A DNA stretch of 64,000 nucleotides, from contig NZ_JAHWGP010000002.1 of assembly GCF_020873915.1 (NCBI RefSeq), positions 124,001-188,000 of the forward strand. The letters run 5' to 3'. Below are positions 19,813 through 27,353 of this stretch, piece after piece. The position numbers and the translations under genes are program-made. Under the pieces are notes generated by a model. The model saw only the letters and a program-made list of their open reading frames with translations. It did no database searches and was not told the DNA's origin. The stretch is from Streptomyces sp. DH5 (GTDB lineage Bacteria; Actinomycetota; Actinomycetes; Streptomycetales; Streptomycetaceae). Position 1 is the stretch's first letter. Every line of letters starts with the position of its first letter.

Positions 19813-19867
19813 CGGCTCAGCCTAGAGGAGGGCCGCCCCCCGAAGGGGTCTCCGGCCCCGACGCGCC

Positions 19868-19986
19868 CGGTGGTACACGATCGGGACGGGCTGGTCGGTC
19901 TCGAGACCCTGCTCGGGCGGATGCGGGAGACTCCCGACAACGCGTCGTTCCTGCGACGGTGCCGGCCGGCCCTGCCCGGCGGCTGA
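19868..19986 (+). pseudogene. Possible C-terminal gene remnant
   Basis: The plus-strand frame 'VVHDRDGLVGLETLLGR' followed by 'MRETPDNASFLRRCRPALPGG' and TGA has strongly biased third positions and a protein-like composition, but only about 38 codons are intact and no ribosome site is seen. The part upstream belongs to the antisense of the methyltransferase gene. It may be the tail of a lost gene; I cannot name a family. Confidence 0.25.
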
Positions 19987-20075
19987 CCGCGCCCAGGTGT
20001 GGCATCCGGGTGCTCGGCGACGCTCTCCGGCCGGGGCACCGCGGTGTTCCGGAGGGCCATTCCTACGTTTGCAGT

Positions 20076-21239
20076 ATGACTATCGGACTTACTTCACGGG
20101 TGGCGGTGCCGGCCTGCGCGCTCTGCACGACGGGCCTGCTGGTGCTGGCACCGGCCGCGGACGCCACCGGTGCGGGCGTGGATACCGGGCCCCGGGCGAC
20201 GCCCGCGGCCGCCTCGCTGTTGTACCGGCCCGGTACGCACGTCCGCCCGCACCCCGGGACGCCCGAGGTCCCGGACCTGTCCGCCCGCTCGTGGCTGATC
20301 GCCGACGCCCGTACCGGAGAGGTGCTGGCGGCACACGACGCGCACCGCAGGCTGCCCCCCGCCAGCACCATCAAGACCCTGTTCGCCCTCACCGTGCTGC
20401 CGGCCCTGCCGTCCGGCATCCGGCACCGGGTCGGCACGGAGGAACTGAAGGGTGTCGGCCCGGGCAGCAGTCTCGTCGGCGTCGCGGAGAACCGGACCTA
20501 CCGGGTGGCCGACCTGTGGAACGGGGTCTTCCTCAGCTCCGGCAACGACGCCGTGCGCGTGCTGGCCTCCCTGACCGGCGGCTGGCGGGCCACAGCCGAG
20601 CGGATGCAGGCCAAGGCCCGCGCCCTGGGCGCCCGCGACACCCGGGTGAAGTCACCCGACGGCTACGACACTCCCGGGCAGGTGTCGTCCGCCTTCGACC
20701 TGGCCGTGTTCGGCCGGGCCGGACTGCGCAACCCCGAGTTCGCCCGGTACTGCGCCCTGCGAGAGGCACGGTTCCCGGGACGCGACGGCGGCTCCTACGG
20801 GATCGTCAACACCAACCGGCTGCTCACCGGCGCGGACGGCGTCGAACCCTACCGGGGCCTGATCGGGATCAAGAACGGCTACACCAGCGACGCCGGGAAC
20901 ACGCTCGTGGCCGCCGCGCGGCGCGACGGGCGCACCCTCGTGACGACGGTCATGAACCCCCGCGCGGGCGGCGGGTACGCGGTGTACGAGGAGACGCGCT
21001 CGCTGCTGGACTGGGGATTCGAGGCGGCCGGGCGGGTGGACCCGGTGGGCTCGCTGGACGCCCTGCGGACCGGACCGCTGCGGGGACCGGAGGCGGAGTC
21101 CGCGGCGGTGCCGGCCGCCCGGCGGGAGAGCGGGCCGGATCGCCCGGTGTCGTGGACGATCGCCGGAGCCGCGCTGCTGGGCGGTGCGGGGACGGCGCTG
21201 TTCCTGCGGCTCAGATGGGGCCCGGTGCCGACGGACTGA
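20076..21239 (+). CDS. D-alanyl-D-alanine carboxypeptidase (penicillin-binding protein 5-type)
   Basis: Encodes 387 residues. Signal peptide at the start (MTIGLTSRVAVPACALCTTG...), then the three serine-peptidase S11 motifs: SxxK in 'PASTIKTL', SxN in 'SSGNDAV' and KTG-like 'IKNGYTSDAG' (KNG rather than KTG). A C-terminal membrane segment ('WTIAGAALLGGAGTALFL') anchors it after a Pro/Ala-rich stalk. It would trim the terminal D-Ala of peptidoglycan stem peptides outside the membrane. Convergent with the glutaminase gene. The ATG at 20076 lacks a close ribosome site, so the start is moderately uncertain. Confidence 0.92.
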   Translation: MTIGLTSRVAVPACALCTTGLLVLAPAADATGAGVDTGPRATPAAASLLYRPGTHVRPHPGTPEVPDLSARSWLIADARTGEVLAAHDAHRRLPPASTIKTLFALTVLPALPSGIRHRVGTEELKGVGPGSSLVGVAENRTYRVADLWNGVFLSSGNDAVRVLASLTGGWRATAERMQAKARALGARDTRVKSPDGYDTPGQVSSAFDLAVFGRAGLRNPEFARYCALREARFPGRDGGSYGIVNTNRLLTGADGVEPYRGLIGIKNGYTSDAGNTLVAAARRDGRTLVTTVMNPRAGGGYAVYEETRSLLDWGFEAAGRVDPVGSLDALRTGPLRGPEAESAAVPAARRESGPDRPVSWTIAGAALLGGAGTALFLRLRWGPVPTD

Positions 21240-21257
21240 GCGCGGGGCGCGGCTCAG
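21236..21257. terminator. Small hairpin covering two convergent stops
   Basis: CTGAGC (21236-21241) pairs with GCTCAG (21252-21257), with GCG/CGC able to extend the stem. It overlaps the carboxypeptidase stop and lies at the glutaminase 3' end. It is weak and could be chance. Confidence 0.35.
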
Positions 21258-22177
21258 AAGACGGACAGACCGGTGAGGGTCGTGAAGCGGTCCAGGGCGG
21301 CGACGCCCGACACCGAGTTGCCCCGCTCGTCCAGTCCCGGCCCCCACACGCACAGGGTGCAGCGGCCCGGGACGACGGCGATGATCCCGCCGCCGACCCC
21401 GCTCTTGCCGGGCAGGCCCACCCGGTAGGCGAAGTCGCCGGCCGCGTCGTACGTCCCGCAGGTCAGCATCACGGCGTTGACCTGTTTGGCCTGGCTGCGG
21501 CTGAGCAACCGGGTGCCGTCGGCGCGGACGCCGTGCCGGGCGAGGAACCCGGTCGCCAGGGCCAGGTCGGCGCAGGAGGCGGCGACGGAGCACTGCCGGA
21601 AGTACTGGTCGAGCAGGACCGGCACCGGGTTGTCGATGTTGCCGTAGGAGGCCATGAAGTGGGCGAGGGCGGCGTTCCGGTCGCCGTGGGCGTCCTCGGA
21701 GGCGGCCACGTCCAGGTCGAAGGCGAGCTCGGGGTCGCCGCTCTCCGCTCGCAGGAAGGCCAGCAGCTCACCGGCCGCGTCACCGGTACGGGTGTGCAGC
21801 CGGTCGGTGACGACGAGGGCGCCCGCGTTGACGAACGGATTGCGCGGGATGCCGCCTTCGTACTCCAGCTGCACCAGGGAGTTGAAGGGGTTGCCCGAGG
21901 GTTCGCGGCCCACGTGCTCCCACAGGGCGTCGCCCTCGCGGGCCAGGTCCAGGGCGAGGGTGAACACCTTGGTGACGGACTGCGCCGAGAAGGGCGTGCG
22001 CCAGTCCCCCACCCCGTACACCGTGCCGTCCGGTTCGGCGACCGCCATGCCGAAGCGCCGGGGATCGCAGGCCGCGAGCGCCGGGATGTAATCGGCGGGG
22101 CGGCCCCGGCCGGGCGTCCGCCCGATCTCCTCGGCGATGCGCTCCAGGACCGGCTGAAAGGTCGTCGACGATGTCAT
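21254..22177 (-). CDS. glsA: Glutaminase
   Basis: About 307 residues, normal for the beta-lactamase-like glutaminases. The catalytic SxxK is in 'TPFSAQSVTKVFTLAL'. Other family blocks are 'EPSGNPFNSLVQLE', 'RNPFVNAGALVVTD', 'NRNAALAHFMASYGNI'-like residues and 'GLPGKSGVGGGIIAVVPG'. It hydrolyses glutamine to glutamate and ammonia in the cytoplasm. ATG at 22177 and ATG at 22186 are both possible; neither has a strong ribosome site. It begins about 50 bases after the asparaginase stop, making an amide-nitrogen operon with the regulator upstream. Confidence 0.94.
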   Translation of the reverse strand: MTSSTTFQPVLERIAEEIGRTPGRGRPADYIPALAACDPRRFGMAVAEPDGTVYGVGDWRTPFSAQSVTKVFTLALDLAREGDALWEHVGREPSGNPFNSLVQLEYEGGIPRNPFVNAGALVVTDRLHTRTGDAAGELLAFLRAESGDPELAFDLDVAASEDAHGDRNAALAHFMASYGNIDNPVPVLLDQYFRQCSVAASCADLALATGFLARHGVRADGTRLLSRSQAKQVNAVMLTCGTYDAAGDFAYRVGLPGKSGVGGGIIAVVPGRCTLCVWGPGLDERGNSVSGVAALDRFTTLTGLSVF

Positions 22178-22231
22178 GATCACCATTGTTCAGGACGCGT
22201 CCGGCTCCAACGCGGCGACGAGCGCGGAGGT

Positions 22232-23248
22232 TCACGCGCAGGCGGACGCCATCACCGGATCGAGCGCCGGCACCGGGCGCACCTCGCCGACCGGCCGGCC
22301 GCCCCCGAGGAGCGGCTCCCCGGCGAACGCCGCGAGCGACGAGGCGTCCACGCCCGCGAGCGCCAGCGCCCCCGCGGTCACGGGGACGCGTGCCCGGGAC
22401 GCACCGTCGGCGATCTTCACGGCGACGGCGCGGCCGTCGGGCAGAGCGGCGACCTGCACGCCCTCGAAGCCGTCCTTGGCGAGCAGTCCGGGGACGGCCC
22501 GCATCAGCGCGGCCACGTCCCGGCCGGAGCCGGAGGCCATCTCGGCGTGTTCGCGCATCGCGTCGGCGACGCGGGCCTCGGGGGTGCCGGGCGCGGCGGT
22601 GGTGAGCCGGGCCGCGGCGGCGGCGAGGCCCCGCAGGGAGACCGCGAAGAGGGGTGCGCCGCAGCCGTCCACCGTGACCGTGGCGACGCGCTGCCCGGTG
22701 AGTTCCTCGACGACCTCGGCGATCGTCTGCTGGAGGGGGTGGGCGGGGTCGAGGTAGTCGTCGAGCGACCAGCCGTTCAGCCGGGCGGTGCACAGCATGG
22801 CGGCGTGCTTGCCGGAGCAGTTCTGGGCGAGCCGGGAGGGCGGGCGGCCCTCGCGCACCCAGGTGTCCCGGACGGCCGGGTCGAACGGCAGGTCGGGGAC
22901 GTTGCGGAGGTCGTCCTCGGTCAGTCCGGCCCGTTCCAGGATGCGCCGGGTGCCGGCCAGGTGGCGTTGCTCGCCCGAGTGGCTGGCCGCGGCGAGCGAC
23001 AGCAGCGCGCCGTCGAGGGGGAGCCCGGCGCGGACCATGGCCACCGCCTGGAGGGGCTTGAGCGCGGAACGCGGGTAGCAGGCCGCCTCGGTGTCACCGA
23101 GCTCGAAGCGGACGCCGCCGTCGGTGTCGAGGACGACGACGGAACCGTGGTGGACGCCTTCGACGACCCCGCCGCGTATCAGGTGGGCGACGGGGGCGTG
23201 CAGGGGCTCACGGATCGGGGGCGGCTCCGCGGGGAGGCTGCTGTACAT
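22232..23248 (-). CDS. Asparaginase (Rhizobium-type, asparaginase II family)
   Basis: Encodes 338 residues. Characteristic blocks are 'RGGVVEGVHHGSVVVLD', 'CYPRSALKPLQAVAM', 'LAAASHSGEQRH' and 'QNCSGKHAAMLC', the last being the metal/active-site loop of the thermolabile AnsA-like family, unrelated to the E. coli enzyme. 'TVDGCGAPLFAVSL' follows. It converts asparagine to aspartate and ammonia in the cytoplasm. The ATG shares one base with the stop of the upstream FadR-type regulator (TGATG), so translation is coupled, with GGAAG about 5 bases upstream. Cotranscription with glutaminase indicates use of asparagine and glutamine as nitrogen sources. Confidence 0.93.
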   Translation of the reverse strand: MYSSLPAEPPPIREPLHAPVAHLIRGGVVEGVHHGSVVVLDTDGGVRFELGDTEAACYPRSALKPLQAVAMVRAGLPLDGALLSLAAASHSGEQRHLAGTRRILERAGLTEDDLRNVPDLPFDPAVRDTWVREGRPPSRLAQNCSGKHAAMLCTARLNGWSLDDYLDPAHPLQQTIAEVVEELTGQRVATVTVDGCGAPLFAVSLRGLAAAAARLTTAAPGTPEARVADAMREHAEMASGSGRDVAALMRAVPGLLAKDGFEGVQVAALPDGRAVAVKIADGASRARVPVTAGALALAGVDASSLAAFAGEPLLGGGRPVGEVRPVPALDPVMASACA

Positions 23249-23970
23249 CACACTTCCTGGGGTCGGTCGGGGTGCGGCGCCGGGCGCACGATGTCGGTGA
23301 GGGTGGTCTCGACGCGGTCGAGATGGTGGGTCATGGCGGCCACGGCGTCCCGCTCGGAGCCGCCGGCCAGCGCGTCGAGGATCGCCCGGTGCTCGCGGTC
23401 GGACTGCTCGCGGCGGTCGCCGAGTTCGTTGAGGAACGCGGACTGGCGGGCCAGCGCGTCCCGGATCTCCTCGATGACCCGCCGGAACACCGGGTTCCGG
23501 GCGGCCTCGGCGACGGCGAGGTGGAACAGGGCGTCCATGGCCACCCACACGGTGGTGTCGGTCTCCCGCTCCATCCGGTCCAGGAGATGCGCCATCCGGT
23601 CGAGGTTCTCCGGGGTGCGCCGCCGGGCGGCGTACCCGGCGACCGGGATCTCGACGTGCCGGCGCACCTCCATCAGGTCGCGGGCCGCGTAGTCGCCGAA
23701 GGTGGGGTCCTCCACGGAGTCGGCCACGACGAAGGTGCCCCTGCCGGTCCTGGAGACGGTCAGCCCCATCGTCTGCAGGGCCCGCAGGGACTCGCGCAGC
23801 ACGGGCCGGGACACCTCGAGGGTGCGGCACAGCTCCGCCTCGGAGGGCAGCTTGTCACCGATCGCGTACTCGCCGCGTTCTATGGCTGCGCGGAGGTGGG
23901 CCAGCACCGCCTCCGTCGCGCTGACGCGCCGCGGGCCCGCACCACCTGTCTGGCTGTCTGACAGGTTCAC
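23248..23970 (-). CDS. GntR-family regulator, FadR subfamily
   Basis: Encodes 240 residues. N-terminal winged helix: 'VLAHLRAAIERGEYAIGDKLPSEAELCRTLEVSRPVLRESL', wing 'GRGTFVVA'. C-terminal FCD ligand domain with metal-type His positions ('MDALFHLAVAEAARN', 'REHRAILDAL', 'MTHHLDRVE'). It heads the asparaginase-glutaminase operon, so it most likely senses an amino-acid or dicarboxylate ligand such as aspartate. The first codons carry a CTGTC-T-GACAG repeat that may be its own operator. GTG at 23970 is used; there is no strong ribosome site, and a leaderless transcript is possible. Confidence 0.92.
   Translation of the reverse strand: MNLSDSQTGGAGPRRVSATEAVLAHLRAAIERGEYAIGDKLPSEAELCRTLEVSRPVLRESLRALQTMGLTVSRTGRGTFVVADSVEDPTFGDYAARDLMEVRRHVEIPVAGYAARRRTPENLDRMAHLLDRMERETDTTVWVAMDALFHLAVAEAARNPVFRRVIEEIRDALARQSAFLNELGDRREQSDREHRAILDALAGGSERDAVAAMTHHLDRVETTLTDIVRPAPHPDRPQEV
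23946..23964. promoter_or_regulatory. GntR-type operator candidate
   Basis: CTGTCTGGCTGTCTGACAG contains the 11-base palindrome CTGTC-T-GACAG at 23954-23964 plus an extra CTGTC half. FadR-subfamily regulators bind short GT/AC-type palindromes of this size. It lies within the first codons of the regulator gene, as expected for autorepression of a leaderless or short-leader transcript. Binding is inferred. Confidence 0.45.
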
Positions 23971-24061
23971 GGAAGTGATCGTGCGGGGCGGCTCCGAGGG
24001 CTGTCAAGGCGGGACGGGGTAAGGACGGCCACACTCCGGGGGGTTCGCGTCGCGCGGGAGG

Positions 24062-24436
24062 TCATGACCACAGCGTCTCGCCCAGGGCCACGCCCGCGAA
24101 GGCCGCGGCCAGGCCGCCCGTCGTGTTCGCCGCGACGTTCAGCGCCGCGTAGCCGCGGGCGCCGGTCTCGGTCAGGCGGAGCGTCTCGTAGGAGAAGGTG
24201 GAGTAGGTGGTCAGGGCGCCGCACAGACCGGTCCCGAGCAGCAGGCGGAGCTCCTGGCCGGCGGCGCCCGCGGTGGCCGCTCCGGTGACCAGGCCCAGTA
24301 TCAGGGAGCCGGTGACGTTGACGGTGAGGGTTCCCCAGGGGAACACCGAGTCGTGCCGTGACTGCACCGCGCGGTCGGTGAGGTATCGCAGCGGGGCACC
24401 GGCCATGGCGCCCAGCAGCACGTACAGCCAGGTCAT
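24062..24436 (-). CDS. crcB: Fluoride channel CrcB/FluC (second copy)
   Basis: Encodes 124 residues with four membrane helices. Family motifs: '[14 protein letters not shown]' (G-x-x-GAxxRY), '[17 protein letters not shown]' with the pore Asn, and '[18 protein letters not shown]' with the TYSTF fluoride-track Phe/Thr. FluC proteins are dual-topology dimers that let fluoride leave the cell. The ATG overlaps the preceding DUF190 stop by 4 bases (ATGA). With the first crcB two genes upstream it may form a heterodimer. Confidence 0.95.
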   Translation of the reverse strand: MTWLYVLLGAMAGAPLRYLTDRAVQSRHDSVFPWGTLTVNVTGSLILGLVTGAATAGAAGQELRLLLGTGLCGALTTYSTFSYETLRLTETGARGYAALNVAANTTGGLAAAFAGVALGETLWS

Positions 24437-24792
24437 CGTGTCCCTTCGTCCGGCCGGGCGGCGGACGGGCGGCGGACGGCCTCGCAGCGGTCGAGCAGGA
24501 CCAGTCCGTCGGGGACCAGCGTGTCGAGCTCCGGGAGGAAGGCCCGTACGCGTTCCTCGGTGTCGACGACGACGACCGCCACCGGCAGTTCGTCGCCGAG
24601 GGACAGCAGCCGGGAGGTGTGCACGACGGAGGACGCGCCGAAGCCCTCGACGCCGCGGAAGGCACTGGCGCCGGCGAGTCCCGCCGCGTGCGCCCGGTGG
24701 ACGATCTCCGAGTACAGGGGCCGGTGCCGCCAGGTGTCGTTCTCTCCGACGAACACGGTCAGGCGCAGTACGGTGCCGGTCGGTCGTGTCAT
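24433..24792 (-). CDS. DUF190 domain protein between paired crcB genes
   Basis: Encodes 119 residues: '[44 protein letters not shown]' is the PII-like DUF190 signature, with '[14 protein letters not shown]' and '[12 protein letters not shown]' strands. Such small ferredoxin-like proteins resemble PII signal proteins and are often coded beside crcB, where they may gate or monitor the channel. It overlaps both flanking crcB genes by 4 bases, so all three are translated together. A regulatory role is inferred from context only. Confidence 0.9.
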   Translation of the reverse strand: MTRPTGTVLRLTVFVGENDTWRHRPLYSEIVHRAHAAGLAGASAFRGVEGFGASSVVHTSRLLSLGDELPVAVVVVDTEERVRAFLPELDTLVPDGLVLLDRCEAVRRPSAARPDEGTR

Positions 24793-25232
24793 GGGTGCCT
24801 CCTGGTGAGAACACTGCGGGTCGCCGCGGCGGCCGACCAGACGGCGGTGAGGGCCACGACCGGGGTCGCGGCCAGACAGGCCAGTCCCGCCGCCGCGCGG
24901 CCGTCCTCCAGCAGGTCGCGGACGTCCACGGCGTACGTCGAGAAGGTGGTGAACCCGCCGAGGACACCGGTGCCGAGGAACGGGCGGACCAGGGGGTGCG
25001 CGGTGCGGACCTCGGTGACGATCACCATGAGGACGCCGACGGCGGCGCAGCCGGCGACGTTGACCCACAGGACGGTCCAGGGAAAGGCACCCGCCGGCGT
25101 CGGCCATCCGAGGGTGGCCGCGTACCGGGCCGCGGCTCCCGCCGCCCCGCCGAGGGCGACCGCGGCGACGACGGGGGCCTGGGCACGCATGCCGGGCCGG
25201 GCCGGGGGGCCCTCGGTTTCCGGGGCTGTCAC
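24789..25232 (-). CDS. crcB: Fluoride channel CrcB/FluC (first copy)
   Basis: Encodes 147 residues with an N-terminal extension of about 20 residues. Motifs: '[16 protein letters not shown]', '[19 protein letters not shown]' and '[19 protein letters not shown]'. In the Phe/Thr track this copy has TTFSTY where the second copy has TTYSTF. GTG at 25232 with GGGAG about 9 bases upstream. It is first of the confident genes in the operon; a possible small frame upstream overlaps it by GTGA. No fluoride riboswitch fold is evident upstream. Confidence 0.93.
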   Translation of the reverse strand: MTAPETEGPPARPGMRAQAPVVAAVALGGAAGAAARYAATLGWPTPAGAFPWTVLWVNVAGCAAVGVLMVIVTEVRTAHPLVRPFLGTGVLGGFTTFSTYAVDVRDLLEDGRAAAGLACLAATPVVALTAVWSAAAATRSVLTRRHP

Positions 25233-25549
25233 CGTCGTACGTCTCCCACTCGCTCGGGATCAGCGTAACGGCCGGCGGGAGACCCGGGCGTGCGGCGGGT
25301 GCGCTGCCGGCCCTTGTCGACGGCCTGCGCGACCTCGGCGATCCGCGTCTCGTCGCGCCGGCGGCGCAGCCGGCCGGCGGAGGTGCTCGGCGAACCGAGG
25401 GCACTGAGGGGCCGGAGGCGGGTCAGGGCGGCCGGGCGGGGTACGCCGAGTCTCGTGCCGGCATCCCGTGCGCCTCCGCGCCGGACCTCGTCCTCCGGCG
25501 CCCCACCGCTGTCCCACGACCGGGGCCCGGTGTCCCGGACCGCCGGCAC
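25229..25549 (-). CDS. Doubtful small frame overlapping crcB
   Basis: A 106-codon frame from GTG at 25549 ends with TGA overlapping the crcB start as GTGA. Its last 45 residues ('[21 protein letters not shown]') look protein-like and have biased third positions, but the first half is Arg/Gly/Pro-rich and no ribosome site precedes the start. It could be a real small leader gene of the fluoride operon or a chance frame. Confidence 0.25.
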   Translation of the reverse strand: MPAVRDTGPRSWDSGGAPEDEVRRGGARDAGTRLGVPRPAALTRLRPLSALGSPSTSAGRLRRRRDETRIAEVAQAVDKGRQRTRRTPGSPAGRYADPERVGDVRR

Positions 25550-25673
25550 CTCGGCCGGGACCCGGCGTCCCCGCGGTACGGGGCCTTACGGCCGCCGCCG
25601 CGCGGTGGCGGGGAGGGCGGGGCGGAACGCGGCGGCCCCTCCCCCGGATCGTCCGGGGGAGGGGCCGCGGGTG
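25233..25673. other. Intergenic region between the fluoride operon and galactanase gene
   Basis: About 440 bases, containing the doubtful small frame described above and, at its right end, the strong hairpin at 25632-25668. The crcB promoter must lie here. I see no riboswitch or operator. Confidence 0.4.
25632..25668. terminator. Strong 17-bp hairpin terminator of the galactanase gene
   Basis: The arms 25632-25648 and 25652-25668 are exact reverse complements (arm core GGCCCCTCCCCCGGA) with a TCG loop. It lies 6 bases beyond the galactanase stop on the minus strand. Confidence 0.85.
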
Positions 25674-27233
25674 TCACCTGTGGCGGAACCAGGCCGTCGC
25701 GGGCAGCGCGCGGTCGTCGTAGCCGAAGAGGGCCTGGTTCTCCCAGCCGTTGCCGGAGGCCGGGTCGGCCGGGTCCCAGCCGTTGCCGTCGCGGGCGGTC
25801 CAGGTGGCCTCCCAGTAGAAGACGCCCAGGCCGCGTCCGCCCGGGACGGCCTCCACGATGCTCGCCACGTCGTTCATCCAGCGGGTCTGGCCGGTGGTGG
25901 ACGCCGGGTAGCCGGGGACGAGTTCGGCGTCGACGTCGATGATGTTCTCGAGGCCGTCCTCGCTGTCCAGGCGGAACGGGTAGGCCGTCTCGGCGACGAA
26001 GACGGGCTTGCCGTAGCGGGCGGCGGTGTCGTCCAGGGTCGTCTGGAAGTCGTGCAGGGTGCCGTGCCAGTAGCCGTAGTAGGACAGGCCGACGGCGTCG
26101 AACCGCACGCCGTGTGCGACGGCGTTGTCGAACCACCAGCGGGTGCCCTCCAGGTCGCCGCCCTCGGCGAGGTGCAGGGCGACGACCGTGGAAGGGCTGA
26201 CCGCCTTGGCGGCGTCGTAGCCCGAGCCGAGCAGTCCGGCGAGCTGGGTCCAGTTGCTCGTCGAGCCCTCGTTCCAGAGCATGCCGCCGTTGATCTCGTT
26301 GCCCACCTGCACCATGTCGGCGGTGGTGCCCTGCGCCTCGAGGGCGTTGAGCACGTCGTACGTGTGGTCGTACACGTCCTTCTTGAGCTGCCCGTAGCCG
26401 TGTCCGGACCAGGCGGCGGGCTTGTACTGCTTGCCCGGGTCGGCCCAGGTGTCGGAGTAGTGGAAGTCGACCAGCAGCTTCATGCCCTGGGCCTTGATCC
26501 GCTTGGCCATGGCCAGGACGTGCGCCTTGTCGTTGTAGCCGTCGGCCGGGTTCACCCAGACCTTCAGGCGGGCGTAGTTCATGCCCGCGGACCGCAGGAT
26601 CGCGACCGGGTCCCCGGCGGAGCCGGACGCGGTGCGGTAGACGCCGCCGCGGGCCTCGCTCTTGGGCAGCGAGGAGATGTCGGCGCCCCTGACGGACAGG
26701 CCCGAGGTGCCGCGGGCGAAGGTCAGGTCGTCGACGTTGATCCAGTTGCCGGCGCGTGCGTCGCTGCGGACGCTGATCGTGCACTGGTTGTTCGTCACCC
26801 GGACCGGCACGACGATCCGTATCCAGCCGGAGCCGGACACCGGCAGGTCGGTGCGCTGCTCGGCGCCGCCGCAGTTCTTCAGGGCGAGGTACGCGGAGTT
26901 CTGGCCGCCGCCGGAGCGGACCCAGGCGGTGAGCCGGTAGTCGCCGTTGGCGAGGCCCGACAGGTACTGGTACGTCTCCACCGTGTAGGCGGAGGACGAC
27001 CAGTGGGAGAGGCGGTGGCCGCCGTCGCGGCCGCCGGACTCCGTGTAGGAGGCGGCCGTGTCGCCGTACTCGGACCAGCCGGCCGGGGTGGCGCTGCCCG
27101 AACCGCCGCTCTCGAAGCCGCCGTTGGTGAGGGTGCTCGCGGCCGTCGCGGTCTGGGCGGGCAGGGTCGTGAGGGCGAGCCCGGCCACGAGCGGCGGCAG
27201 CAGGGCGCGGAGTGCGCGTCTGGGATGGAACAT
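25674..27233 (-). CDS. ganA: Secreted arabinogalactan endo-beta-1,4-galactanase (GH53) with N-terminal carbohydrate-binding domain
   Basis: Encodes 519 residues. Signal peptide (MFHPRRALRALLPPLVAG...ATAA). A beta-sandwich of about 140 residues of the CBM61 or related galactan-binding type ('LTNGGFESGGSGSATPAGWSEYG'). The GH53 barrel begins near residue 180 ('LSVRGADISSLPKSEARGG'). The acid/base Glu is in 'VQVGNEINGGMLW' and the nucleophile in 'PVFVAETAYPF'. It cleaves galactan side chains of pectin outside the cell; the galacto-oligosaccharides are taken up by the adjacent ABC importer. Same strand as the beta-galactosidase, 120 bases downstream of it. Confidence 0.95.
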   Translation of the reverse strand: MFHPRRALRALLPPLVAGLALTTLPAQTATAASTLTNGGFESGGSGSATPAGWSEYGDTAASYTESGGRDGGHRLSHWSSSAYTVETYQYLSGLANGDYRLTAWVRSGGGQNSAYLALKNCGGAEQRTDLPVSGSGWIRIVVPVRVTNNQCTISVRSDARAGNWINVDDLTFARGTSGLSVRGADISSLPKSEARGGVYRTASGSAGDPVAILRSAGMNYARLKVWVNPADGYNDKAHVLAMAKRIKAQGMKLLVDFHYSDTWADPGKQYKPAAWSGHGYGQLKKDVYDHTYDVLNALEAQGTTADMVQVGNEINGGMLWNEGSTSNWTQLAGLLGSGYDAAKAVSPSTVVALHLAEGGDLEGTRWWFDNAVAHGVRFDAVGLSYYGYWHGTLHDFQTTLDDTAARYGKPVFVAETAYPFRLDSEDGLENIIDVDAELVPGYPASTTGQTRWMNDVASIVEAVPGGRGLGVFYWEATWTARDGNGWDPADPASGNGWENQALFGYDDRALPATAWFRHR

Positions 27234-27353
27234 GGGCGTTCGTCGTCCCTTCGACGTGGGGTGGTGGGGGTGCCCCGGACCCCGGGAGGAGCTGGGGCTG
27301 GGCCCTCTCCGCCCGCGGCCGGTGTGCTCCCGCGGGCGGAGGGGAGTCGCGGC

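Noticed and set aside
19997-23692. A 1231-codon plus-strand frame across several genes
   Set aside because: It is out of frame with the carboxypeptidase and antisense to glutaminase, asparaginase and the regulator, all of which have clear motifs.
25233-25300. A fluoride riboswitch in front of crcB
   Set aside because: I could not see the conserved pseudoknot elements close to the crcB start.
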